A stretch of DNA of 64,000 bases from Litomosoides sigmodontis (GCA_963070105.1 OY718804.1:8415817-8479816); one strand, 5' to 3'; positions 40,390 through 55,551 are shown, counted from the first letter of the stretch. Program-made: numbers and translations. Notes: generated by a model from the letters alone, not told the origin.

Positions 40390-40629
40390 TTATCTTTTTA
40401 ATTCATTAATATCTTCCTCACTTATTCCAAAAGTTGGAATAATAGAACGCCGAAATTTTCGAAACTTTACGCTTAAAACATCTTGCAAATCGAGTGATAA
40501 ATAATCAGTTGATAACAACCTAATCAACTGATTATTACTTATCACTCGTCTCTCACACACATCTCTTCTCATTGAAAGGATGGTGATAACGCAAAGTGAT
40601 AACAATAGCAATGGTTGTGAAATTTGCAT
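40390..40629 (-). CDS. Candidate small secreted peptide precursor (79 residues)
   Basis: Not a recognised family. The frame starts with a convincing signal-peptide shape (MQISQPLLLLSLCVITILS), then a dibasic-flanked region, an amphipathic-looking segment (NNQLIRLLSTDYLSLDLQDV), a basic cluster KFRKFRR that could be a proprotein-processing site, and an acidic end. Stop TAA at 40390-40392. This layout resembles a neuropeptide or peptide-hormone precursor. It is single-exon, has no clear spliced-leader acceptor near its ATG, and lies in a region otherwise lacking genes. An inverted repeat (40491-40548) sits inside it. Chance ORF is a real alternative. Confidence 0.28.
   Translation of the reverse strand: MQISQPLLLLSLCVITILSMRRDVCERRVISNNQLIRLLSTDYLSLDLQDVLSVKFRKFRRSIIPTFGISEEDINELKR
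40491..40548. repeat. Imperfect inverted repeat (hairpin) upstream of rabphilin
   Basis: Left arm CGAGTGATAAATAATCAGTTGA (40491-40512, shown in part: CGAGTGATA then AATAATCAGTTGA) pairs with the right arm 40524-40548 apart from a 3-nt bulge; the loop is 11 nt. Total length 58 nt, the size of a nematode pre-miRNA hairpin, but no lower stem continues outside the arms. Confidence 0.6.
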
Positions 40630-41364
40630 AAGTTAGTGATAGCCACTTGGCATAATTACCGTTTTTCAAGTTTTTGAAAATTTTATTTAAAAAAGGCTCA
40701 AAATGAGGAGAAATGTTTTCCTTCTAATTTGAATTTGAACTTTTCTCTAAATTCTACAAAATTCAGAAATTAGCAGTCATACAAGAAAATTAGACGTAAC
40801 AGGAAGAAACGATTCAGTTCTTTTTTTTTCGATTTTTTTTTAAAATTTTAACAATATTATTGTTCTTAAAAAGCGGAAAAAAGGGAAATTTACAATGGTG
40901 AACTTTTGCTGGAAATTATTGTACTTTTCAATGTAAATAGACCGGAAAAAAAACAAGGAAGAAAGTTCGAGAGAGCAATTTGACTTTCTTTCTTTAAATT
41001 ATTCATAAATTTTTGAATTAATAAACAGTCGTATGCGATCGGATAGATGCTTGAAACTTACAAATAGATTTAATGATTTGCTGGAATTTAATTAATTTAG
41101 TGGAAAGATTGGAGCAATAGGATTAAATGACTTCTAGGATGATGTCAGATTAATTTTCAAACTTTTAGCTCAGGCTTAATTCGTCCGTCACAGTTCTAAT
41201 TTAATCATTCTTTTTTTTTTCTTGTTTTGAATCTAATACTCTCGTAACTTCATTTCCGTTTCCTATTTCATTCAACTAAACGTGGCGGTGGTGCTTTAAC
41301 CTGAAAAGACAATTTTTTAATTTAAAGTGAATAATGTGAATATTTTCCGGTACAACTTGCGCAT

Positions 41365-41371
41365 GTTTGTA
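41365..41371 (+). promoter_or_regulatory. Splice acceptor in front of rabphilin exon 1
   Basis: TTTGTAG ends 6 nt before the ATG at 41378. It could receive a spliced leader, or the upstream exon ending at 35092, in the frame that continues into ATG 41378. Confidence 0.5.
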
Positions 41372-41377
41372 GATCTG

Positions 41378-44300
41378 ATGAATGATTGGGAAATTGGTGG
41401 AACACAAAACAATTGGGTTTGTCCAAGTGATAGGCACCTACAACTGAGGGCACAGTAAGTTCTTCACGTATCTTCGTTCACGTATTTCGATAAAACAAAT
41501 TTAATTTAGGATTGATCAGTGATGAATTGAGGCTGCAAGTAGGAAAGTAAAGAGGGAAGAGGTAGAGGAGAGAGAGGGAGAGAGAGAAAGAGAAGGAGGG
41601 AATGAAAGTGCATAATGGGGATAACTTAGGAATGAGTGGGCTTTGCGAAAAAAAAGTATTCATTTCCTGAAAAATTTTGACACCACCACCTACGCATTAG
41701 TTGCTCATTTACGCTCAAACATTTTTCCGCTCTTTCCCATTTTTATATGTAAATTCCACACTTTTTTTTCTTCACTGAATTTTGCAGCGAGGAACTCCCT
41801 CCCATCAATTATGTATCATAAAATGACAGTTGAAATTCAAGCTTACTCATTGTCCTATCGAAATGGCTCTCTTAAAATTTTGAAATTTCATTCTCTCAGT
41901 GAAATCGTCGTTGATTTGAGAGATACTGAAAGTAATGTGATTTTATGCTAAAAAGTGGTTGGAGTGTTCGGACAGGAAATGATCGGTCATTAACAAATGC
42001 TACGAAGAGGAGTGGTATAACAGATTCGGAGAAGAAGCTTATCACAGCTGTCCTATCAAGGGCCGAAGAAAGAAGGATGCGGGAGCAGCAAAGGATAGGG
42101 TTCGTGTCCACTTAATTGGTCTCGACCATTCCTCATCGAACATTTCAACTATTAATTTTAATTATTGGAAGTTTGAGGAATAACTTCAGTAGCTGTTTTA
42201 TGGTAATTTTATGGAAAAAAAGAGGAATTTATTAAACTTGTTTGCAGTAGAATGATTGATAGATTAGAGAAGATGAAAGCTCGAGCTACGGGTAATGGTA
42301 TTACTCAGTGCTACCTATGTTCGACTGATTTCGGATTACTTACATCAAGAAGTTATGCTGCTATGTGTTTACAGTGTCGAAGGGTGAGTAAGTAATGTGT
42401 ACACGTTACCTGTTTCCTCATAATTACGGTGCTTATTTTGAAGGACGAAAAATCTAACTTAGTGTTTAAAGAAAAGAAAAAATTAAATTTTATTTTCTCA
42501 AATATTTGAATTTCAAATTTGCTTATTTCTTCGAAATTTTTTCAAATTAAATTTCATTCAACTTATGCATTTTTAGTACGTATGCCAAAAAAATTGTGGC
42601 GTTGAAGCATATGATTGTGTACGACATGAAAATGTCTTCCTGTGCAAAATATGCAGCGAATATCGTGAGGTAGTAGGTGTTGCAGTAATAATGATTTTAA
42701 ATTTATCATTTCTATTACCTCCTTTTTCTTCAATCATTTTTGCTCCATTTTAGTTTGTTTGATTTTTCTATTAAAAATTCTTTCAACTTTTACCTAAAAT
42801 TTTTTGTTTTGAAATAAAACTTTTTTTTGTTAATGGACATTTTCCTAGTAAGATATTTGGAATTTAGAAGGTGAACTGTAATAATTAATTTGGTTGAATT
42901 TCGATAGCAAACATGACAAAAATATCAGGTTTCTTTTTTCTGATTAAGATATGGAAGAAATCTGGTGCATGGTTTTACAAGGAAATGCCGGAGCACGTTA
43001 AACCGGTTGATGATCCGGAACCACATTCACCACTATCGCTATATCCGAAATCTTCCTGGCAACACTACACAAAACCTGAAGGATCGAATTCCGCTGATAA
43101 ACTTCAACAATTGCAAAATGAACGTTGCAGGTCATTAAACATATCACTTCCTCTACTGGCACACGCCTTTTTTTTTTTGAAATAGTTTTAATTTTACTCG
43201 ATACATAGATGTATGATTCTTTCTAACTTAGTAAATTTAACTGTGATTTATCTTACCTACTTACTGAACACTTCTGAGTTATGATTAGTCGTTTTAAATT
43301 ATAAATAAATAAAATTTCTGAAATTCTCGAGGAGAATTCCCAAGCTTTACACGATTTCATTTTCATTTTACAGTTCGATGGCATTTGATCGTCTTCGAAA
43401 AAATCAATCACGGCTGCGTCGAAAACCATTATTAAGTAATGGTTACAATTCGGAAGATGAAAATGCGGATAATTCAACGTCTGAAGAAGCGGAAGCGTTG
43501 CTCAACGAGAGTGTTCAACTGATGCAAAGAGCTACGTCAAATCGATACGTCCGAATTCAAAGACAACACGGAACGGGAAATGTACCTATTGGTTATTATA
43601 GGTTGTCTACAGTCGATGGTCGAAATCAGATTACTGGTACCTTTTTTTTTTTTAAATTTAACAATTTCAGCTCATTTCATTCATTCTTCCTCATTCTTCT
43701 ATTAGCAACAATTTGCAGTGGCCTTTCTTTGGCTAATTTTGAATGAAACATCAATTCATAGATTTAACTGTTTTGATTTGTTTCAAGAGGGAAGCGAATC
43801 CAATCATCATCCAACACCATCAACATCACCACGGCATTCACCCTCATCATACGGTGATAATTTATCGCAGAATCACTCATCAATTCAAGCATCAGAATCA
43901 ACCGATTCTGGAGGTATCAGTTGTGCTACTATCTTCTCCGAAATTGGTGAACGAAGTTGAATTGAATGAAATTGTTAAAATTTTGAGTAGCAGAGATGTG
44001 CTTGAGTGTAATTTCAGTTGTGCCAAGTGATCGATCAGTGCGAGGATCAGCAATTCCCACGTCCGTTGATTTTGTGAATCCGTTGGTAACGATGATCGGA
44101 CATGCTGATGGAAGTCACAGCGTTGCGAAACATTCGAATCGCTCTCAAAATTTATTATCATCTCGAATTCCGAAAATACTTCCACCGTTCGAAGCGCACG
44201 GCACTTTAGATCAGGAAATTCAATCACAAATGGACGGGAAGAGATGCTCTCGTCCGGCAGAACAGACGAATAAAAATTGGAGAAACACGTTTGAAAGTGA

Positions 44301-47300
44301 AGAAGTGCTATTGGAAAATCAATTGAAAAAAGTATTTCCTTTAATGACTTCCGCTAACGAACCGTTATCATCGATTGGATCACAGCAGAGTGGACAGGAT
44401 CAATTTCCTTCAAGTCACACATTAAGTCCACCAAGTGCAGCTAGAACGACATTAGCGGTCGATCTGCTAAATCAGCATGCCTTAAATCACGAACATCCTG
44501 CTACCACTCCTCCATCATCTACGTCATCGGCGCTAAAATCTGTAATGTCTCTCGAAAGTCTTCCAACAAATTTGGAACAAACGAAAACAGTTTGTATTGC
44601 AATTTTTTCACACAGAGTTTTTAAAGTGAGGGAACTTAATAAATTTAATCACTGACTTTATTTAATTTAATATAAAAAATTTTAAAATTTAATAACGAGC
44701 TTTATTGCCCTCATTTAATTCAAATTTCTACTGAAGTAATACACAACTTTAACAAAGTACACTTACCATCAATGAAATTTAATTATTCTTAAAGTTTAGA
44801 AACAAACAACAAATTTTTGCGACTTTGATTCAAATGATCGTGAAAGTAAGTTTGTGCTCTTATTTCATTTATTTTTTACATATTTACATGTACTGCAATG
44901 CTTTTACGGAAAATCATAAATTTGTTAAGTTTATGTGATTTAAAAAAAAAACAAAACGAAACGTTTCTCCTTTTTTTTTTCTAATTTTAATTTCAAAATT
45001 TTATGCGTGTGTTTTAATCAAGAAAAAAACAAACAGTTGCGGCATCATAAGAGGTAATAATGATAACAAGTTTACCTTATCTTCATTTTCCTTCTTTCTT
45101 TTTTGCATCTCACGAAGTACAAATGTGGCAACGCAAATTAGGAACTGTGATGCAACCTGAAATGAAAGGCCTGTCAACCACGCGATCGGCAGTTTGTTTG
45201 CAATCTTCAGCTGTTGCTGAACTGACCTTACGCGATCAAGCAGTACGTCACGCTATTTCGGGCAATGATATTATCAGTTTGCAGAAATCTGGTACTGGTG
45301 AATGCTATTTATCCTTTCTTTGCTCGTTCTCTCTCTCTCTCTCCCCCTGTCACTCTAATTACTGTCTTTAACATTCTTATCACCTGACTACTTTAATTCA
45401 GGTGATATTGCAACTGATAGAAATCGCCAAAAGCATCGTTTAGTGATTTTTGTTTTTTTTTATTGAAAATTATTTGCAAAAATGTATAGCAATTTAATTT
45501 GCTTAATTTCACGTTTTATATTAACAGTGTTACTAGTAGAAATATTTTGCATATTTCTTTTCTTTAAAAAAAAAGGCAAATTTAAATCTAAAACTATCAT
45601 CTTGAAAATTTCTCTAACAGCAACAACAACAACATTCTTTTCTTTTCTTTTCTCTTTCTTTCTCTCTCTCTCTCTCTGTCCTATGTCTAACTAATTGCTG
45701 TACTAACAGCAATGTAGAAAAAAAACACCCAAATATACCCCTTTAATATTTTCATCTTATCATTTTATCAATCTAAATTTGTTAACAGTTAGATTAATAT
45801 AATTTAAAGGCTTAGGAAATGAAAGTAAAAGAAGGTTCTAAATGTGTAAATACTCTGCGTGAATTAATTATGGTGTTGAATTTTGTGTAATCACTAAATG
45901 GCACAAAATTTCAATTTAAACGTTTTAATTTTCAAGTGAATTTCTAACCTATGAACGATTTGAATGTTCCTTTTCCAGATATGCTTGGATCAATTCAATT
46001 TACACTTCAATATTCTTCTCAGCAAATGAAATTTCGTGTTCGACTTACCGGTGCTAAAGTATGAAATCGAATTTAATTGTAATTGAAATACACAGTACTC
46101 TTTGACCTAATTAAAATGTTTCAGAATTTGCGTGCAATGGATAAAAACGGGTTTTCTGATCCTTATGTGAAGTCATATTTGATTCCTGGAGCTTCCAAAG
46201 TGATAATTCTTTTTCTTTTCTTTGGATTATATCAATTTACAACCCATTTGTTGTATTTTTGCTAATTGCTTATGTGTTATTAACACTTACAATTATCAAT
46301 GTCTAATAAAAATTAAATTTTTATAAACTTTAAAATTGTGTAATTGATTCTTCAGGCAACCAAACTGGTTAGTAAAACGGTTGGGAAAACATTAAATCCA
46401 TTATGGAACGAAGAATTCACCTATTATGGCATTACTCATGAAGATAAGTTGAGGAAATCGCTGAGATTATTGGTACTCGATCGTGATAGGATAGGTTCCG
46501 ATATCCTCGGCGAAGTCCGCGTTGCGCTTAAGAATTTGAAAAATGAGGAGGAAACGTTTTACGACTTACGCTTAAAAAAGGCGATGCTTGAAGTAAAATT
46601 TTTATTTTAATATGCAAATTGTAATCTTAAATTTGAGTGTCTTGTGTAATTAATTTTAAATAGTTTCTTTCTTGAAATATTGAAAGAAATAAAATAAAAT
46701 AGTTTCTCGGAGCAAACTTTTTCAAACACTATTAATAAAAAAATAATATCGATAAATTCAAAATTGATCTTAAGTCTAATAAGTCGAAACAGGTGGAAGA
46801 TGTGGAAGTTAGCAATGAACGTGGAAAAATCTGTGTGAGCTTGCTGTACAATGTACAACAAGGTTCACTGTATGTTACAATCAAACGTTGCGCCGAACTT
46901 CTAGGCATGGATAAAACAGGATTCTCCGATCCGTACGTGAAAGTGTAAGTATTGATTTTTTCTTACTTATAATTTACTTGAATTAAATATTGATATTTGA
47001 ATTCTAAATTTTAATTAACTTGCTTTCCTCAAATCAATAAATTTAATGATTTTCCTGTTTCTTTTTATAAGCCAATCTGCATAATCTTTTATCTTGTGTT
47101 TGCTTTAATTTAAAAAAATTTCATTCAAATTATTTTTATGCTACGATGTAACTTAATAAGCTTTATTAATTTTGATTCATTTTTTTTCTGGTCTTTTTCA
47201 GCTCATTACTTCCTCTTACCAGTAAAGCTCATAAACAAAAAACGTCAACAAAAAAACGAACGCTAAATCCAGAATTCAATGAGGTCAATGATGTCACATA

Positions 47301-47948
47301 ATCGATCAAATTAACATTTCACTCTATTTTTGTAATTATCCAACAATACTTGCATTCCATAATTTATAATTGAGAAATTTCCAGACACTAACATTTGTTA
47401 TACCTTTCAAAGATTTACCGAAAAAGACACTTCAAATTGACGTTTTCGACAAGGATGTTGGAATTCATGACGACTATATCGGTAAATTATAACTTTCTCA
47501 TCCCCTCTCCCTCATAATACGAGTAAATTAAATTAAATTTATTTTTCAATAATATTTGGATTTTCCACAATAGCAAATCTCCCACTATTTAAAGCTTGTA
47601 AAATAAATAGGGATTCGTGGTAACACAATTTATTCAAACATGTCGACTATACACATTATCAAGTAAAAGTCATGAAGAATTATGTCTAATTATAATTTGA
47701 TTCAACTCATACTTGATGCAAAACTAATTCTTAATTGAAAGTTGAGCAATTATACCAATCATCGGTAATATTGATCTCTCATATAAACGCAGCAGTTACA
47801 CTTACCACTTCTTATTTGTTCCGGTTTTTCAGGAGGTATCCTGTTGTCCACGTCAGCGAAAGGTGAGCGTCAGAAGCAATGGAATAATTGTATTCAGAAT
47901 CCGGGTCACGAATTCGAACAATGGCATAAATTAGAAGTCATTGAATGA
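41378..47948 (+). CDS. rbf-1: Rabphilin (Rab3/Rab27 effector with tandem C2 domains)
   Basis: Synaptic/secretory vesicle protein. N-terminus NWVCPSDRHLQL matches rabphilin (RWMYPSDRPLQ). The Rab-binding helix (SEKKLITAVLSRAEERRMRE) is followed by an FYVE-like zinc finger with eight cysteines (CYLC..CLQC..CQKNC..CKIC) and SGAWFYKEMP, the Rab3-contact motif. A long Ser/Pro-rich linker lies at 43.4-44.6 kb. C2A: FRVRLTGAKNLRAMDKNGF, SDPYVK, LDRDRIGSD. C2B: LYVTIKRCAELLGMDKTGF, SDPYVKV, DKDVGIHDDYIG, ending WHKLEVIE. Exons: 41378-41454, 41965-42099, 42248-42383, 42577-42669, 42949-43130, 43374-43636, 43788-43913, 44018-44589, about 45121-45295, 45979-46058, 46125-46199, 46356-46592, 46793-46944, 47202-47283, 47385-47481, 47833-47948. 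The join 44589 to 45121 does not keep frame with the sites I see, so a microexon is probably missing. Confidence 0.95.
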
Positions 47949-48627
47949 AAACAACTCTTCACATAACTAACCTTTTAATTAATTTCCTTTTTTTTACTGC
48001 TCAATTGAAATTTTGCGCGTATATAGCGCCATCCTTTTCCCATGTTTCTTTCTGGGATGTTTCTGCTCCCTCCCACCACACTTCATATCATTTTGCGTTA
48101 TGGAAATACACCAGGCATTACATTTATTATCGTTTTGATGTGTGTTCTAATTGTTAATAGCATAGCTATGATAGTGTGCATAAAGTTTGCCTAGGAATGG
48201 AGAAGAAAATAATGTGCACACTAAATTTAAGTAAGAAAACTGAGAGTAAACATGGAGTTTCCCTACCATGTCTTGCTATTCATACTATCCTTAGAGAATG
48301 TTGTTATCCTTTAAATGTTTCTAAAAAATGCATGCTAATCGACAGCACAAATAATTAACTGTAAACTTTCAAAAATTGTGTAAGGAATAGAATTCGAACT
48401 ATTGATGGTTCCTCCCATTAACTCTTCCAAAATTCAGCACTATGAATTACCCACATGTTTTATTGAAAATCGAAAAAAAAACATGAAAAAGTATAAAGAA
48501 CAGTTGACAAAATAAAGTAAAACTAAAAAGTTCGTTCAGTCAAAAAAACTAAAAACATATAAAATTACTTCCTAATACAGGAGACACCACATATAATAAA
48601 ATATGAAAGTACCCATTGACCGCGATG
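47949..48627. other. Convergent intergenic region between rabphilin and POLDIP2
   Basis: 680 bp holding both 3' UTRs; an AATAAA lies near 48513 on the plus strand. Short frames at 47945-48157 and 48176-48358 have no support. Confidence 0.6.
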
Positions 48628-51618
48628 CTAACTTAATTGCTCAGTTTTCTCTGGTGTTGGATTGAAATCATATTCTAACCTAAATGTAGGTACCTTGACA
48701 AGGAACGATGTTCGATCCTCTTCTCGTTCCATTGTGAAATTTCCCCTGGAACAAAACGTTTTGAATTAACACCACTTTCCAGCGTCAGTCTTACATGAAT
48801 ATTCCACTTTGCTTTATTCATGCTTTCTCTAGTTCGCTTTATTGTCTCTCAAAGCACTCAGCTTAATTAGCAAAGGAACTCGATAAACAGTGCCTTCGAT
48901 TCAATTACTTATCTACATAACAGTCATCACTTACAAATTATTTTACTTTATCAGCAAAAAAATGAGGAAATATAATAACCAACCATGCATACGATCCTTT
49001 ATCCACAACTACACCAACTACGCCACTATATTGAAACGCCGGCTCTTCCGGTGTCAGTCGAGGATTCTGATAAGAAAATTCCAAATTTCAATTTATTTTA
49101 AATACTTGAAAGATTTCAACTTGACAGCTTTTTCTTCAAAAACTCATTATTATTATTAGAAAGCTTATATGCGGCAACTATAGCTTATATTAATCATGAT
49201 AGAAAACTTGTAATGCCATGTTCGCGGCATGATAAATTATCTGTTTCGCTTGATTGTTTTGATAAACTTGATTTCAAAAACTAGACATGACCTTTTATTA
49301 TTCAGTTCATTTGCGAGGCTAATACTAGCACAATAACAGAAGAAACGTACCCCGCCGGCAATGCTTGGTATTTTCTGTTGCTGCATATTACTCAAACTGT
49401 AAACTTTCATTTCTCTCGAACGAATAATTATGTGACAAGGTTTCAAGTTTTCTAAACGTATCACATAACGCCACTGGAACATGTGGATCGTTAAGCATAC
49501 CATCAAAAAGGAACCAATAACACAGAACATAAAAAACCAAAAAAAAATTCAGTATATAAAAAAATTTGACCAAAACCACTTCACCTACGAAATAAGCTTA
49601 ATGGGCTAATAATACCACACTTTCCTTATCTGCACGAAATTCATTTTTAAAACATCTTTGACTAGAAATATTAAATTTTTATCCCTTTTTACGATAAGCG
49701 ATACAAGACAAACAAACCCAGTGTTTTTGTTGTCCACTAACTGTACTTAATCCAAGGTAAAATGTTATCACGGTCACCTGAAAACGAAAATTTTTGCTGG
49801 AAAGTGCAAAACCATTTGCATTTGCAGCCAAAGGTCAGAACGCATTATTCATATTACTTCTAGTGGAATTGTAGTAAAAACGAGAGGTCTTCGGTTAAAA
49901 TACGTATCGTAATTAAAACTATTTACCACCCAAACTTTAATGTTCTGCTATATATTATATTTTTGATGTTTTATTATACAGACTAATGGAATAGGAGTTT
50001 TCTGTTGTCATTTATAAGTATCAATATAATTAAAAAGTATCAAAAGCATTTCTACCCGTATTCCATCTGTTGTTTCACGATAAGCGAAGTGGGGTTTAAG
50101 TTGATTCAGTATACAGTTTGAGTGCTGACCTATCAGAAAGCTTGGCTCTTTACGTATGCTAAATATGAGGTCTGAAAAATAAAGCAAGTATAGTCTATAA
50201 ATGCAGATTAATAGTGTTAGTAATGAGACTATAAAAAAAATTACCATTATCTTCTACTGCTGTACATTCGAAAAGACCACCGAACAGGTTATGAACAATA
50301 GGCCGCGTGATATGTGTCCTATATGGTACAATTTCATCATGAGGAACACAGTCCATTCCAAATACAACTGTCAGGACTTTCTCACCATGAATTGTGCCCG
50401 CATCCTCCAAGTATGATGTAATGTCCACTGGGAAATGCTGAAACACAAAACTGGCATAAAGTATTTCTTCAAAGATTGATGGGGCTTCATCTCTATAGAT
50501 CCAACAGAGTGACGTGGTCTATTAGTATGGATACCAGAACAACAAATAATTCAGTCCCTCCATAGAACCGTAGGAAATGTTGGATGAAAAGACATAAGTT
50601 TTAGAAACATAAAAAATATCTGCCTGTATTAAAATTCTCTGTAGTTTGAAGGAATAAATAAGGATCACAAATAACTGAAATTAATGCTGAGCTTCCAGCT
50701 TCCTTCATTCTTTCTTAGAAGCCTGGTTATAATGCGAATCAATTCAGCTATGGAAATGTATACACTAAACATAAACATTTAAATAAATTTCAAACACACC
50801 ATATTTTTCCAATCACCGCAGTGAATAAGCACTTGATAAAACAAAGACTTATGAGTTATTATTACGGGATCATCATTACTGAAAGTAAGAATAAGCTATA
50901 TGGCCAAGAATTTTTTGAAGAAAAGCTAAAGATTTGAATAACTTGTAATTTTTTAACAAAAAAGTTTAGTAAGAATTTATAACACAAGTAAAAAACTGAT
51001 AGGTAAAACGAAAACATTGGTAATAAGAAAAAAGTTAGGCAGTATTAGACAAATTCCACAAGAGATGGAAACAAGTAAACTGAATAATTAAAAGGGTTTG
51101 AAAACACTTACTTTGCATTAAGCAGCTTTTCTTCAACAGGACATGGGAAGGAGCATAAAACTATACCTCTGTAGGGAAAGAGTTTATGAATAAATAGCTG
51201 AAAAACATGCCTTAACAGCTCGTCAATAAACATGTATAGTAAAAATATTGATTGTCACTTGTTTATACAGTTTTAGATACCGCCTCATTTCACACCAGCT
51301 AATTGATACACATCACAACTAACGTTATGAAGATAAAAATCTTGAAATCATACCTGGCCTGGCGTATAAGGCTCATCACTAGTTTGAACAACTGCTAATC
51401 GACCTAAGTCCTTCAAACCTTCTCGTAATCTAAAATTTAGTCCCAATCACTTTCAGTGTGGATATATATTTGAAACAAAATAAATTAGAGTCGCAGATAG
51501 GAATTCACAAAATTAGCAAAACTAGACCATACCTCGCTCGTAAAGTAGCTGATGAAAAAAATGACCGAGCTGATGCAATTCCAAACATCAAACCCCGCTG
51601 GGTCAGCAATCCAACCAT
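48628..51618 (-). CDS. poldip2: POLDIP2 (PDIP38) homologue with YccV-like and ApaG domains
   Basis: Protein of the DNA polymerase delta-interacting family, mainly mitochondrial in animals. N-terminus MVGLLTQRGLMFGIASARSF is a good presequence. The YccV-like part reads QLFIHKLFPYRGIVLCSF (human QLFLHKVFGYRGVVLFPW), FYQVLIHCGDW and GMDCVPHDEIVPY (human GLDYVSHEDILPY). The ApaG part reads YRETTDGIRVTVITFYLG, WWRYVIRLENL, LTPEEPAFQYSG and YAWGNFTMEREE. Exons (- strand order): 51618-51533, 51429-51354, 51197-51112, 50878-50800, 50518-50245, 50171-50056, 49777-49718, 49473-49351, 49066-48984, 48745-48628. All ten are in frame: 366 residues against 368 in human. An apparent acceptor (CTACAG) within exon 3 is coding, not a splice site. 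COQ5 lies 365 bp upstream on the same strand. Confidence 0.95.
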
Positions 51619-51983
51619 CACACCGTGATCAATCCAACCATGTGATCAATGTATATGCTTTTTTCACTTCTTAAATTCTGCTACAGCTCCACAAAGTAAA
51701 AAAAAAGCATTCAAGACCAGCAACAAAAGAATCCATTAACTATTTGATCAAAACAATCCGCCATCTCACAAATAACAACGTCAAAATCTCAGGTCTACTG
51801 TTTAAAGTTATCAAACAGGCTGGGTCTTGAAATTCAAACTATGACAAAAACTTGTTCAGATAAGAGCAATATGAGTAATTGTTGGTATATGAAGTACCAC
51901 ATGTAAGCATTGAATATCACATTCAGAAAATTTTATTTATGTCACAAGTGTACTGCATATAAACAGGCAAATCGTTAAGTATG
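51619..51983 (-). other. Short spacer between COQ5 and POLDIP2
   Basis: 365 bp between the COQ5 stop and the POLDIP2 start, same strand. On the minus strand an AATAAA lies at 51937-51932, about 47 nt after the COQ5 stop. The spacing would allow an operon with a polyadenylation/trans-splice junction. Confidence 0.55.
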
Positions 51984-54702
<2,719 letters not shown>

Positions 54703-54711
54703 CTGGAAAAC
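54703..54711 (-). promoter_or_regulatory. Probable spliced-leader acceptor of COQ5
   Basis: On the minus strand GTTTTCCAG directly abuts the COQ5 ATG, so the leader would supply the entire 5' UTR. This fixes the start codon. Confidence 0.6.
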
Positions 54712-55540
54712 AGAACTTTAGAACATTCAAAAAATCAAATCTCAAATCTCAAAAGCCAAGTCATCAATGCTCAATGCTCATCCATTGTTTTTCTCATCAA
54801 AGCTTCGCATTCCCCTGACATCATCCTTTCCCATCCTCTCCCATTTCACATTTTTCAGAGGTTAATTCCCAGAAAATACGTCATTCCTACTGATATGCCA
54901 TAACAGCAGAAATGCTGTCACTCAGTGTCACTGCTCCATCAATCCCAGCAACATTTCCCGATCGGTTTTCTCGACATTTCTCAATTTGAGCAATCTCTAA
55001 GCGTTTGACGAGAAGAAAAGAAAACTTCCACCACAAGTAGTTTTTATGTGACAAATCGGAAAAGTACAAAAAAGGCTCCGCACATGGAAAAATTTTTAAG
55101 TAAACAAGTTGAAATTTTTAAGTAAACAAGTCAATTCAGCCAACTACTAACTCAGCGATTCTCGACCAGCCGCGTAAGTATTCCACGGGCCGTGTCGAGT
55201 ATTTCCACTTTACGCTTCTCGTAATTTTCCTCACTTTTGTTATTTAAGTGTTAACTCTCTTGTCACTGTGGCGGAGAAAGTGTGTTTGTTGCAGTAACGG
55301 TCATCTCTCTTCTTCTCACTAAATTGTCACGTCAATTTAAGTTACAAATGCTGTTGTAATGAGGAAAGAGTAAGTGAGCAGATGGAAATGTAAAGGAAAG
55401 TTTCCTTCCGTTCATCTAAATCGCTTTAGAACGTGTCCGTTAATTGAGCAAAGATATTTTTCACAGCGTCAGATAATTGCGAATTTCTACATTTGAAAAA
55501 TTTCAAAAGTATCAAAGGAGAAAAAATATCAAATTTATCT
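54712..55540. promoter_or_regulatory. Divergent promoter region of COQ5 and CYLD
   Basis: About 0.8 kb between outward-facing genes. A 16-bp direct repeat (AATTTTTAAGTAAACAAG) recurs at about 55091 and 55113. No coding signal. Confidence 0.5.
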
Positions 55541-55547
55541 ATTTCAG
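55541..55547 (+). promoter_or_regulatory. Probable spliced-leader acceptor of CYLD
   Basis: ATTTCAG ends 4 nt before the ATG at 55552. Confidence 0.5.
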
Positions 55548-55551
55548 GTTT

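Larger units (their letters stand above)
35093..41371. other. AT-rich region with simple repeats upstream of rabphilin (large intron or intergenic)
   Basis: Apart from the candidate small ORF at 40390-40629 no gene is supported. Simple repeats: CAAA run 36469-36514, fifteen C at 36986-37000, GT/GC run about 37797-37827, CT-rich stretch about 40126-40190. Frames such as 37754-38086 and 39488-39703 are low-complexity. An acceptor at 38490-38496 (GTGTTACAG) opens a 46-codon terminal frame to 38633 that could also follow the exon at 35036-35092; unproven. Confidence 0.5.
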
